From an uncultured Bacteroidota bacterium (GTDB lineage Bacteria > Bacteroidota > Bacteroidia > B-17B0 > Aurantibacillaceae), in NCBI GenBank assembly GCA_903923915.1, contig CAIXZI010000154.1, forward strand, positions 1-5,438: DNA of 5,438 nt, read 5' to 3'. A program made the translations under genes and the position numbers. The notes below the pieces were generated by a model. That model saw only the letters and a list, made by a program, of their open reading frames with translations. It made no database searches and was not told the origin of the DNA. Of this stretch, positions 1 to 5,438 are shown in pieces (position 1 is the first letter of the stretch; every line of letters starts with the position of its first letter).

Positions 1-433
1 GAGTTTCATAAGGTGTACCTTCTTTTATCCAGGTAATAGCCGTTGTTGCTTTAGCATCGTACCCAATAATTTTAACAAAAATATTATCGTAATCTGCAGG
101 CGCTGTCATATCTTTTCTGTTAATCCATGCTTCGTAATCAGCAACTATCGAATTATTGTTTAAAATAGCTGGAAATGTTGGTTGTTCGCCACTTTCAAGT
201 CTTTTGGTATAATCAATAATAGCCAATAACATAGGTTTTACTGTTGGGTCTATTAATGGTGCATTTGTTTCAGCTCGACTAATCAACGAATTTGTAATAG
301 CCTCTATCTCATTTTTTATTTCAACATTAGTATCTGCAAGTTTTGCTATTTCCAAATTATCTTCATCAGAAGTTAATCCCAAAACATACATTTCAAGAAT
401 GCCTGTTTTAATATATTCTTCTGCGTTTTTCAT
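1..433 (-). CDS. Anti-sigma factor (RskA/ChrR-like) with the start of a cupin domain, 3'-truncated by the window edge
   Basis: An uninterrupted reading frame starts at the ATG at 433-431 and leaves the window after 144 codons with no stop, so only the N-terminal part is visible. Residues 5-20 (EYIKTGILEMYVLGLT) and the following acidic helical stretch to about residue 55 resemble the N-terminal domain of Bacteroidota RskA-type anti-sigma factors, which bind an ECF sigma factor in the cytoplasm. No HxxxCxxC zinc motif is present. No transmembrane helix is seen in the visible part. From about residue 118 the sequence (FVKIIGYDAKATTAITWIKE, then GTPYET) resembles the first strands of a ChrR-like cupin. 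In that family a metal-binding histidine often follows the last visible residue, and the next codon does begin with C. Inferred role: a soluble sensor that releases a sigma factor when the cupin detects a signal. No sigma gene lies directly upstream; that side holds the globin gene's terminator. A stand-alone cupin protein is the main alternative. The gene call is firm; the function is moderately sure. Confidence 0.75.
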   Translation of the reverse strand, partial: MKNAEEYIKTGILEMYVLGLTSDEDNLEIAKLADTNVEIKNEIEAITNSLISRAETNAPLIDPTVKPMLLAIIDYTKRLESGEQPTFPAILNNNSIVADYEAWINRKDMTAPADYDNIFVKIIGYDAKATTAITWIKEGTPYET

Positions 434-540
434 GTTAAATTTTATTACTAATACTTACGCTGCCTTGCAATGTATGGATTTACAAATATCTTAATTTTGA
501 TGTAACAAAGTAGTCATTTCGTCGAAATAAATAGTGCCTC

Positions 541-580
541 AGATAAAATAAAAAAAGCTGCTTTTTGTAAGACAGCTTTT
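541..580 (-). terminator. Rho-independent terminator of the globin gene
   Basis: Read on the minus strand, a perfect 8-bp stem (AAAAGCTG at 580-573 pairing with CAGCTTTT at 560-553, 12-nt loop) is followed by a T-rich tract through 551 and on to about 541. It begins 24 nt after the stop codon of the globin gene, which is normal terminator spacing. It isolates that gene from the anti-sigma gene downstream. The plus-strand reading has no comparable T tract, so the element is directional. Confidence 0.85.
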
Positions 581-604
581 CTGAATAATAAAAACTAAAA
601 CAAT

Positions 605-1204
605 CTATCGTTGTACAATAGTTGATCTTGTTGTGTTTAAAAGTGCAACTAAATCAGTAACTAATTGTGCATTATTACTTGTTGTAACGCCATTTTTTGC
701 CAAAGCAGTTCCAATATCATTTACAAACTGCGTAAAATCAGCATTATCTACCTTTTGTGTGATACGATTGGTATAAGCAGGGTCATGAGCATCTTTCATA
801 CTCTTTCCGCCATACAAATAAGCTGAATTAGTAGCCCCAGTTGCACCACATAAAAAATCAGTAAAATTTTCGCTTAAAGCCGCAAATCCGGTAGTATTAC
901 CAGCAGTTACTTCTTGCAATAAAACAGTAAAGTATCCATTTATACTTGCATCTGCCGCAATTACATAAATAGCGCTGTCAACTACAGAACGTAGTGTTAG
1001 GCGTCCTTTTTCAATCATAGTACCAGCAGGAGCCTTTGGATCTTGCACCATAGTTGTTCCGCCAACACGTGTATATAAAGTTGGGCCCGCAGGAGCGTTT
1101 GCAGCAGGTGTTGGAGTTGTTGTTGTATCTTTCTTTTTACACGATGTGTAAAAGATACTTACCGTTGTTAAGCAGATGGCTGCTAAGATTACTTGTTTTT
1201 TCAT
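605..1204 (-). CDS. Lipoprotein-anchored group 1 truncated haemoglobin
   Basis: This 199-residue protein has a lipoprotein signal: Met-Lys-Lys, a hydrophobic stretch to about residue 18, then YTSC with the lipidated Cys at 22 followed by KKKD. A Thr/Pro/Ala-rich linker (27-41) leads to a globin domain. Truncated-haemoglobin signatures are LYTRVGG (43-49), the B-helix region INGYF (88-92), the E-helix region FTDFLCGATGA (114-124) and YGGKSMKDAH (131-140), where H140 is the expected proximal haem ligand. A C-terminal helix ends in RSTIVQR. About 17 residues (57-73) separate LYTRVGG from the next helix, more than in compact cytoplasmic truncated globins. The family binds haem and usually O2, NO or CO; here the domain would sit at the cell envelope. 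It lies 32 bp after the HMA-like gene with no terminator between, so the two are probably co-transcribed. The actual ligand or reaction cannot be read from sequence. Confidence 0.85.
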   Translation of the reverse strand: MKKQVILAAICLTTVSIFYTSCKKKDTTTTPTPAANAPAGPTLYTRVGGTTMVQDPKAPAGTMIEKGRLTLRSVVDSAIYVIAADASINGYFTVLLQEVTAGNTTGFAALSENFTDFLCGATGATNSAYLYGGKSMKDAHDPAYTNRITQKVDNADFTQFVNDIGTALAKNGVTTSNNAQLVTDLVALLNTTRSTIVQR

Positions 1205-1236
1205 GGTTATGGTTTTTTAGTTATTATTTACGTTAT

Positions 1237-1674
1237 TTATTTTCTAATTAACTCGGCTAGAGATGATGCTATGGTATAAATAAAAGATTTATCGGCTCCC
1301 ATAGCCGGACAGCCTTTAATTTCAGCAGATGCATCCACAATAAAACGCTCTGCCTTGTAATGACCATAAGCCATTAATTTATTATATACATTTTGTGCGT
1401 TTTGTTTTTGATTATAAAAACCACAAATTAAAATACCACTTTTAGGATTATAAAAAGCATTTTCAACACCTTCTAAATTCCTAACAAAGCTTACTATTTT
1501 AACCGCTTCGGATGAATCTATATTTTGTTTAAAATCTATACGACCTAACTGAATATTATTTTCTACATTTTTAGGTTTAATTACCATCGCTATGTGAACT
1601 ATAAGTACTACAAACAATAATGCACAAACCGAAATAGAAATAAGGGCTATTTTAATTATTTTGCGCTTTTTCAT
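1237..1674 (-). CDS. Membrane-anchored HMA-like domain protein
   Basis: The frame is open from an ATG at 1740, but the ATG at 1674 is preferred. It gives a clean basic N-terminus (MKKRKIIK) followed by one hydrophobic helix (about 9-32), whereas the 22 extra residues of the longer form look like translated leader. The 145-residue product has a soluble domain (about 42-115) with a ferredoxin-like alternation of strands and helices: a strand near GRIDFKQ, a helix over SSEAVKIVSFVRNL, GVENAFYN, a strand at GILICGFY, a helix over NAQNVYNKL, and a last strand near KAERFIVD. This layout fits heavy-metal-associated (HMA) domains, but no CxxC occurs in the metal-binding loop. The cysteines are C84, C122 (in GCP) and C16 in the membrane helix. 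Similar proteins are common in Bacteroidota with no assigned function that I know of. It is probably co-transcribed with the globin lipoprotein gene 32 bp downstream, which suggests a shared envelope role in haem, metal or redox handling. Metal binding is not demonstrated. Confidence 0.75.
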   Translation of the reverse strand: MKKRKIIKIALISISVCALLFVVLIVHIAMVIKPKNVENNIQLGRIDFKQNIDSSEAVKIVSFVRNLEGVENAFYNPKSGILICGFYNQKQNAQNVYNKLMAYGHYKAERFIVDASAEIKGCPAMGADKSFIYTIASSLAELIRK

Positions 1675-1794
1675 AACTCTATTTTTTCGTTTAATGACAA
1701 TGCAATGACGCAATCTCAACATACATACGACAGAAAACACTATTTGGATTTACAGAGGCCAAACCTTTAATAAATTCAATCGAAACTGATAATC

Positions 1795-1980
1795 CTATAT
1801 ATTTAATGATTGATTTACTTGTTTTAGTTTACTTAATAATAAACTCAAATCGCCCACTTCAGGCCAATCAAATTGATTTTTGATGGAATTAGATTGATGT
1901 TTTGTTAGTTTTTGTTTCAAAGCAGATAATTCTTTCTGAATTTCTCTTTTATACTCGATGTATTTTCTTTTTGATTCCAT
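1795..1980 (-). CDS. Small coiled-coil protein of unknown function
   Basis: The product has 61 residues from the ATG at 1980. An in-frame ATG at 2019 would add 13 residues (MLNPFYKCARIYD) that look unlike the rest. Residues 1-29 are strongly charged and helical (KRKYIEYKREIQKELSALKQ) and likely form an amphipathic helix or coiled coil. A short linker with FDWPEVGDL (37-45) joins a second helix (about 45-59). There is no signal peptide or membrane helix, so it is presumably cytoplasmic. The helix - (D/N)W - GDL - helix pattern resembles small conserved hypothetical proteins of Bacteroidota, but I cannot assign a function. It precedes the HMA-like gene by 120 bp on the same strand; co-transcription is possible but unproven. 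The coherent helical composition supports a real gene, although its small size leaves some doubt. Confidence 0.6.
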   Translation of the reverse strand: MESKRKYIEYKREIQKELSALKQKLTKHQSNSIKNQFDWPEVGDLSLLLSKLKQVNQSLNI

Positions 1981-2064
1981 ATCATATATACGAGCACATT
2001 TATAAAATGGATTTAACAAAAAATAAAATGAAGTTTAAAATTATATAATCAACTCTTTTGCACT

Positions 2065-2072
2065 TATATTTG
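2065..2072 (+). promoter_or_regulatory. Candidate Bacteroidota -7 promoter element for the glycosyltransferase gene
   Basis: TATATTTG matches the TAnnTTTG -7 consensus of the Bacteroidota housekeeping sigma factor exactly. It ends 4 nt before the GTG start at 2077, which would put transcription initiation at or next to the start codon. No TTG (-33) element is found at the usual 17-23 bp upstream, where the sequence is A/T only. An exact 6-position match in AT-rich DNA can occur by chance, so this is tentative. Confidence 0.45.
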
Positions 2073-2076
2073 AAGG

Positions 2077-3366
2077 GTGAAGAAACTGTTAATTGTAACC
2101 TATTATTGGCCTCCTGCGGGCGGACCCGGTGTGCAGCGTTGGGTTAAACTTAGCAAGTACCTAAGTAAATTAGGTTACCAATGTTATGTTGTTACAGTCG
2201 ATGAAAATCACGCCTCTTACCCGTCTACCGATTTATCGCTACAAAAAGATATTGATACTTCTATTAAAGTAACCAAAACCAAATCGTTTGAAGTTTTAAA
2301 AATATTTTCTTCTTTGTTTAAGAAAGAAAAAGTGCCTTATGCCGGTATTCCTGATAAAAATAAAATGAGTTTTGTAGGGAAGTTAGCGCTTTACATACGG
2401 TCTAATTTTTTTATTCCTGATGCTCGAGTAGGGTGGAACAGTTATGCAATTAAAGCCTGCGAAGAAATTATAAAAAAAGAAAATATTGATGTTGTAATAA
2501 CTACAAGCCCGCCACATTCTACGCAATTGGTTGGTTTAGTTTTAAAAAAGAAATTTAAAAATATAAAATGGATTGCCGATTTGCGCGACCCATGGACAGA
2601 TATTTATTATTACGAAAAACTATCGCACACAAAAAAAGCCAAACAAAAAGATTTACATTTAGAAAAACAAGTGCTTGAACAAGCAGATGCAATAACAGTT
2701 ACGAGCCCGATAACAGAAAAATTATACGCAAGTAAAATTGATAAATCATTAAGCCATAAAATCAAAACTATAACAAATGGCTTTGATGAAGATGATTTTG
2801 TAAATACAGAAACAAGCACTTCAAATACATTTACAATAACCTTTGCCGGAACTATTAATGAGCAATTTGCCATTGAAGGTTTTGTGCAGGCTGTAAAAAA
2901 CATAAGTACAAAGCATAAAAATGTTGTATTGCATTTTATAGGTACGATGGATCTTTACACCAAACAATTATTAGAAAAAGAAATCCCGAAACATCATAAA
3001 ATAACGTCTTATGTTCCGCATAAAGAGTTGATGAATTATTTAATGCAATCGCAGGCGTTACTGTTATCAATTCCTAAAGGGAATAATCAAGGCACTATAC
3101 CCGGTAAATTATTTGAATACCTCGCCACGCAAAAAGCCATTGTTTGTTTAGGTCCACAGGGTTGTAGTGCTGGAGAAATAATTACAGAATGTGAAGCCGG
3201 AAAAACCTTTACGCATCAAGCTGTAAACGAAATTGAGATTTACTTGCAACAACTTGTAAATGATTTTGAAGCCGAGAAAGATATTTCTGTTCAATCTACT
3301 ATTTACAAAAAATACGCGCGCAAAGAATTGGCTAAACAATTTGCAGCCTTAGTGGAGAGATTGTAA
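2077..3366 (+). CDS. Glycosyltransferase family 4 (GT-B fold)
   Basis: This 429-residue cytoplasmic enzyme should transfer a sugar from an activated donor to a glycan or lipid acceptor; neither substrate can be read from the sequence. Its GT-B fold has an N-terminal Rossmann strand (KKLLIVTYYW) and the glycine-rich loop GGPGVQRW (15-22). Family landmarks follow: FFIPDARVGW (111-120), TTSPPHSTQ (142-150) and ADLRDPW (167-173). The C-terminal donor domain has NGFD (234-237), FAGTI (256-260), and GTIPGKLFEYLA (339-350), which supplies the conserved acidic donor-binding region near E347, followed by GCSAGEI (362-368). Length is normal for the family. GTG at 2077 is the only sensible start: an in-frame TGA lies two codons upstream, and the first strand begins at once after it. 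It has no glycan-biosynthesis neighbours here, so it appears as a lone gene. Its last 18 bp overlap the convergent cytochrome gene. Confidence 0.93.
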   Translation: MKKLLIVTYYWPPAGGPGVQRWVKLSKYLSKLGYQCYVVTVDENHASYPSTDLSLQKDIDTSIKVTKTKSFEVLKIFSSLFKKEKVPYAGIPDKNKMSFVGKLALYIRSNFFIPDARVGWNSYAIKACEEIIKKENIDVVITTSPPHSTQLVGLVLKKKFKNIKWIADLRDPWTDIYYYEKLSHTKKAKQKDLHLEKQVLEQADAITVTSPITEKLYASKIDKSLSHKIKTITNGFDEDDFVNTETSTSNTFTITFAGTINEQFAIEGFVQAVKNISTKHKNVVLHFIGTMDLYTKQLLEKEIPKHHKITSYVPHKELMNYLMQSQALLLSIPKGNNQGTIPGKLFEYLATQKAIVCLGPQGCSAGEIITECEAGKTFTHQAVNEIEIYLQQLVNDFEAEKDISVQSTIYKKYARKELAKQFAALVERL

Positions 3367-5409
3367 AATCTGTACTGCATTTTTATTATTAGGATATTTC
3401 TTTACTATTTTCTTTAAGATATTTTTTGCTTCAAGCATATTGCCTTTATAGTTATATAAACCGGCTAAATTCATTAACGTATTTTCATTATCAGGATCTA
3501 AGGCAAGTGCTTGATTATACAGTTTTTCAGCCATTTGCACATTCCCTTCTGTTAAATATAAAAAACCAAGATTATCAATACTGGGTACATACTTTGGATT
3601 TTCTTTCAAAGTTTCATTAAAATATTGATGAGCCAAATTATGATTTCCTATGCTTGCATGAGCCGTCGCCAACTTATCTTTAAACTCAACTACAAAAGGA
3701 GCTAATTTATTGGTTTGCTCAAAAAATTGGATGGCATCGTTTGGTTTGCCTTGGTAATTATAGCTTTCGCCAATGCGGTAGCAAGTCCAGGCTTGCTGGT
3801 TATCGTAACTCTTTTTGTTTAAACGATTGGTAAACAAAATAGCTGCCCCGATTTGATTTACCAATGCAATAACTTTTACAAAATCATTTTTCAAAAAATA
3901 AAGCTGCACTAAAGCGTCAAAATTTTTAAGAATACTGTTTTTATCTTTTACTGAAATGTATTTTAAAGCGGTATCTAAATAATGAGGCTGTTGGTCAAAC
4001 TTTTCAAACTGATTAATGTTTGCTTTGGCTTTAGTAAGTGAATCAGGGTTTTTATCATTAATGGCAAATAACCCTAAAAAGGTTTTTATTTTATCTTTTT
4101 GTTTTTTAGTGATTGGTTTTCTGATGAAATGATCATGTACCGTTACGTGTGGAATATCTGTGGGTGTTGACTTTGGCATGTGGCAGCTAACGCAGTTTAA
4201 TCTTGAGTCATTCCGAACTTGTTTCGGAATCTCATCAGCAGATGCTGAACCAAGTTCAGCATAAAGTAGAATGGCAGCAACGCTCTTCTCAGTACAATTC
4301 ATCTCTACCTTTTTTCCATGGCAATTTAAACAGGCTGCGTTAAAAATTTCATTGCCTGTAACTTTAACACTAACATGCGGGTTGTGGCAGCTTACACAAG
4401 TCAAGGCATCTTTATAGGGCTTTAATTTATTTTTAACTTCGGCCGGATTAAATGATTTTATAAAACACTTACTCATCTTTAATCTATCGGCATGGCTCGC
4501 CATAATAAATTCATCGTCTGCATTAGCATATTTAGGTAAGAATACCGAAATATAATCGCTCAACTTCATGCCGGGTTTAAAATCGCAAAAAGATTTCCCT
4601 TCTTTAAGCACTGCATTTCCTTGTAAATGGCAACGCTGACAAACATCAAATTGCAGATCAATAGAAAGCTTGGATGGATTTACAATACTGTAATCAATGT
4701 AATTGGCGGTATCAATTTTAGAACCTGTGCTGCGTTGCTGCACATGCACACTACCCGGGCCATGACAACGCTCGCAGTTAATCCCTTCATCAACATGACT
4801 GTATTTGTTCTCAGAGCCCATTACAAAATCGGGTAAAGCATTATGACAGCTCATACACTCTAAACCAATTTTGCGTGTAAAGCGAGTGTTTACTCCATTT
4901 TCGAAGCCGGGAGGTAAATGCCATTCTTTTTTTTGCGTGTAAAAAGTCATAGGCATTTGGTTAAAGTGCCCATTTATATTTTGCATGTGCGAGTTTGTAT
5001 GATGTCCAGAACCTATAATATAATCAGCTCTTTCTAAGCGCTTGTAAATGGTGTCTTTCCCTTGTAAACGAAATTCTAAAAAGTAAAGCGAATCTGTTGC
5101 GCCCCAAAAGGATTTATAATAAAAATCAGAAAACTCATCATAAATAACTGAATGCTTATAATCTCCTGCCGATTTTTCTTTGGTAGCCCCTGCAAAAGAT
5201 TTGCCCATGCCTGTTTCTATAAACGTATTGTAAATGCCCTGGTGGCAAAGCCTGCAAGTGTTTATACCAACGTAACGAGCTGTATCTGCATGATTTAAAT
5301 AAACAAGTGTGTCTTTTTTTGGAGAATTATCGGCAACAGTTTTTACTTCATCAATACACGATGAAAATAACAATATGACAAACAAAAAAAGATTAATGCT
5401 TATTTTCAT
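3349..5409 (-). CDS. Heptaheme cytochrome c lipoprotein with C-terminal TPRs
   Basis: This 686-residue protein has a lipoprotein signal with Cys18 (FSSC, then IDE). The acidic residues just after the Cys may favour surface display, as in some Bacteroidota lipoproteins. Seven CXXCH haem c motifs start at residues 52, 185, 212, 257, 338, 360 and 406. Family landmarks between them include YVGINTCRLCH (47-56), IGSGHHTNS (132-140), LPPGFE (165-170) and CERCHGPGSVHV (212-223), as in cytochrome c554-like TPR proteins. Residues about 540-674 form four TPRs (540-571, 574-606, 608-640, 642-674). Cysteines outside the haem motifs include C275, C315, C372 and C543. The protein should be an extracytoplasmic electron carrier or oxidoreductase whose TPRs dock a partner; the substrate is unknown. 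Residues 383-401 are encoded by an in-frame palindromic repeat. The ATG at 5409 is chosen because it yields a compact lipoprotein signal. The 3' end overlaps the convergent glycosyltransferase gene by 18 bp. Confidence 0.92.
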   Translation of the reverse strand: MKISINLFLFVILLFSSCIDEVKTVADNSPKKDTLVYLNHADTARYVGINTCRLCHQGIYNTFIETGMGKSFAGATKEKSAGDYKHSVIYDEFSDFYYKSFWGATDSLYFLEFRLQGKDTIYKRLERADYIIGSGHHTNSHMQNINGHFNQMPMTFYTQKKEWHLPPGFENGVNTRFTRKIGLECMSCHNALPDFVMGSENKYSHVDEGINCERCHGPGSVHVQQRSTGSKIDTANYIDYSIVNPSKLSIDLQFDVCQRCHLQGNAVLKEGKSFCDFKPGMKLSDYISVFLPKYANADDEFIMASHADRLKMSKCFIKSFNPAEVKNKLKPYKDALTCVSCHNPHVSVKVTGNEIFNAACLNCHGKKVEMNCTEKSVAAILLYAELGSASADEIPKQVRNDSRLNCVSCHMPKSTPTDIPHVTVHDHFIRKPITKKQKDKIKTFLGLFAINDKNPDSLTKAKANINQFEKFDQQPHYLDTALKYISVKDKNSILKNFDALVQLYFLKNDFVKVIALVNQIGAAILFTNRLNKKSYDNQQAWTCYRIGESYNYQGKPNDAIQFFEQTNKLAPFVVEFKDKLATAHASIGNHNLAHQYFNETLKENPKYVPSIDNLGFLYLTEGNVQMAEKLYNQALALDPDNENTLMNLAGLYNYKGNMLEAKNILKKIVKKYPNNKNAVQILQSLH
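4207..4266. repeat. Paired palindromic repeat (REP/BIME-like) inside the cytochrome gene
   Basis: Two hairpin-forming palindromes lie head to head. The first pairs ATTCCGAA (4210-4217) with TTCGGAAT (4223-4230). The second pairs ATGCTGAAC (4242-4250) with GTTCAGCAT (4254-4262) around a 3-nt loop. An 11-nt spacer separates them. The 21-nt unit at 4210-4230 and the reverse complement of 4242-4262 agree at 16 of 21 positions around the shared core GAACTTG. Four of the five differences form two compensated base pairs, so both stems stay perfect. This is the architecture of REP/BIME-type intergenic repeats, and the core resembles palindromes dispersed between genes in many bacteria; that resemblance is from memory. 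Here it is read in frame as cytochrome residues 383-401, between haem motifs 6 and 7. The outer boundaries are approximate. Copies elsewhere in the genome cannot be seen from this window. Confidence 0.8.
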
Positions 5410-5438
5410 AATGCTTTGCTACTTCTTCTTTTAATTTA
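5393..5438 (-). CDS. Possible C-terminal tail of an upstream gene (partial)
   Basis: On the minus strand one frame is open from the window edge to a TAA at 5395-5393, encoding a hydrophilic tail KLKEEVAKHYENKH. It would overlap the start of the cytochrome gene by 17 bp, suggesting translational coupling. The other two frames hit stops at once or within a few codons. Only 14 codons are visible, so this may equally be the cytochrome leader region with a chance open frame. No function can be suggested. Confidence 0.25.
   Translation of the reverse strand, partial: KLKEEVAKHYENKH

Noticed and set aside
481..515. Promoter for the anti-sigma gene (GATATTTG on the minus strand with an upstream TTTG)
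   Set aside because: The -7 match has a wrong first base, and the spacing to the upstream TTTG is about 15 bp, shorter than the 17-23 bp expected.
1054..1251. Plus-strand open frame of 65 codons
   Set aside because: It lies antisense to the globin gene and its composition (runs of Leu, Trp, Tyr and Phe) is that of a reverse-strand shadow.
1675..1740. N-terminal extension of the HMA-like protein starting at an ATG at 1740
   Set aside because: The 22 added residues precede a textbook basic-plus-hydrophobic N-terminus and look like translated leader sequence. The start at 1674 is preferred.
1743..1763. Weak hairpin (TTTGG pairing with CCAAA) between the small gene and the HMA-like gene, as a terminator
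   Set aside because: The stem is only 5 bp with an 11-nt loop and no proper T tract follows on the minus strand.
1981..2019. N-terminal extension of the small coiled-coil protein from an ATG at 2019
   Set aside because: The 13 added residues differ in character from the charged helix that follows, and the region is AT-rich like a promoter. The ATG at 1980 is simpler, though not proven.
2610..3339. Minus-strand open frames inside the glycosyltransferase gene
   Set aside because: They are antisense to a well-supported family 4 glycosyltransferase and show no recognisable domain.
4242..4262. The second palindrome as an intrinsic terminator
   Set aside because: The stem is perfect, but no T tract follows on either strand and it lies in the middle of a coding sequence.
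3426..4836. Plus-strand open frames inside the cytochrome gene (3426-3620 and 4627-4836)
   Set aside because: They are antisense to the TPR and haem-binding regions, and nothing in them resembles a known protein.
605..5409. A single operon joining the globin, HMA-like and cytochrome genes
   Set aside because: They share a strand, but the plus-strand glycosyltransferase gene of about 1.3 kb lies between the cytochrome gene and the rest.

Overview
The window is AT-rich and looks like a chromosomal segment of a Bacteroidota bacterium (Flavobacteriia/Sphingobacteriia/Chitinophagia-like). The evidence is lipoprotein signals followed by lysine or acidic residues, starts without clear Shine-Dalgarno sequences, a TAnnTTTG-type promoter element, and protein types typical of that phylum: a cupin-fused anti-sigma factor, a TPR multiheme cytochrome lipoprotein and an orphan HMA-like membrane protein. 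No rRNA, tRNA, CRISPR array, transposase or phage gene was seen, and no gene-free stretch exceeds 300 bases.

Layout, left to right. (1) 1-433, minus: 5'-terminal part of a RskA/ChrR-like anti-sigma factor that runs off the left edge just as a cupin domain begins. (2) 434-604: intergenic, with a strong minus-strand intrinsic terminator. (3) 605-1204 and 1237-1674, minus: a two-gene unit encoding a membrane-anchored HMA-like protein and then a lipoprotein truncated haemoglobin, 32 bp apart. (4) 1795-1980, minus: a small coiled-coil protein of unknown function. (5) 1981-2076: a divergent intergenic region with a -7 promoter element abutting the GTG start of the next gene. (6) 2077-3366, plus: a GT-B family 4 glycosyltransferase. 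(7) 3349-5409, minus: a heptaheme cytochrome c lipoprotein with four C-terminal TPRs, overlapping the end of the glycosyltransferase gene by 18 bp. (8) 5393-5438, minus: a possible C-terminal tail of another gene.

Three products are envelope proteins plausibly linked to haem or redox chemistry: the globin lipoprotein, its membrane-anchored partner and the multiheme cytochrome lipoprotein. They are not one continuous operon, because the plus-strand glycosyltransferase gene separates them, so a shared pathway is only an inference.

The most unusual signal is at 4207-4266, inside the cytochrome gene. Two near-identical 21-nt palindromes lie head to head, with compensatory differences that keep both stems intact. 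They are translated in frame as about 20 extra residues between haem motifs 6 and 7. This looks like a REP/BIME-type intergenic repeat that inserted into a gene and was tolerated as a coding insertion.
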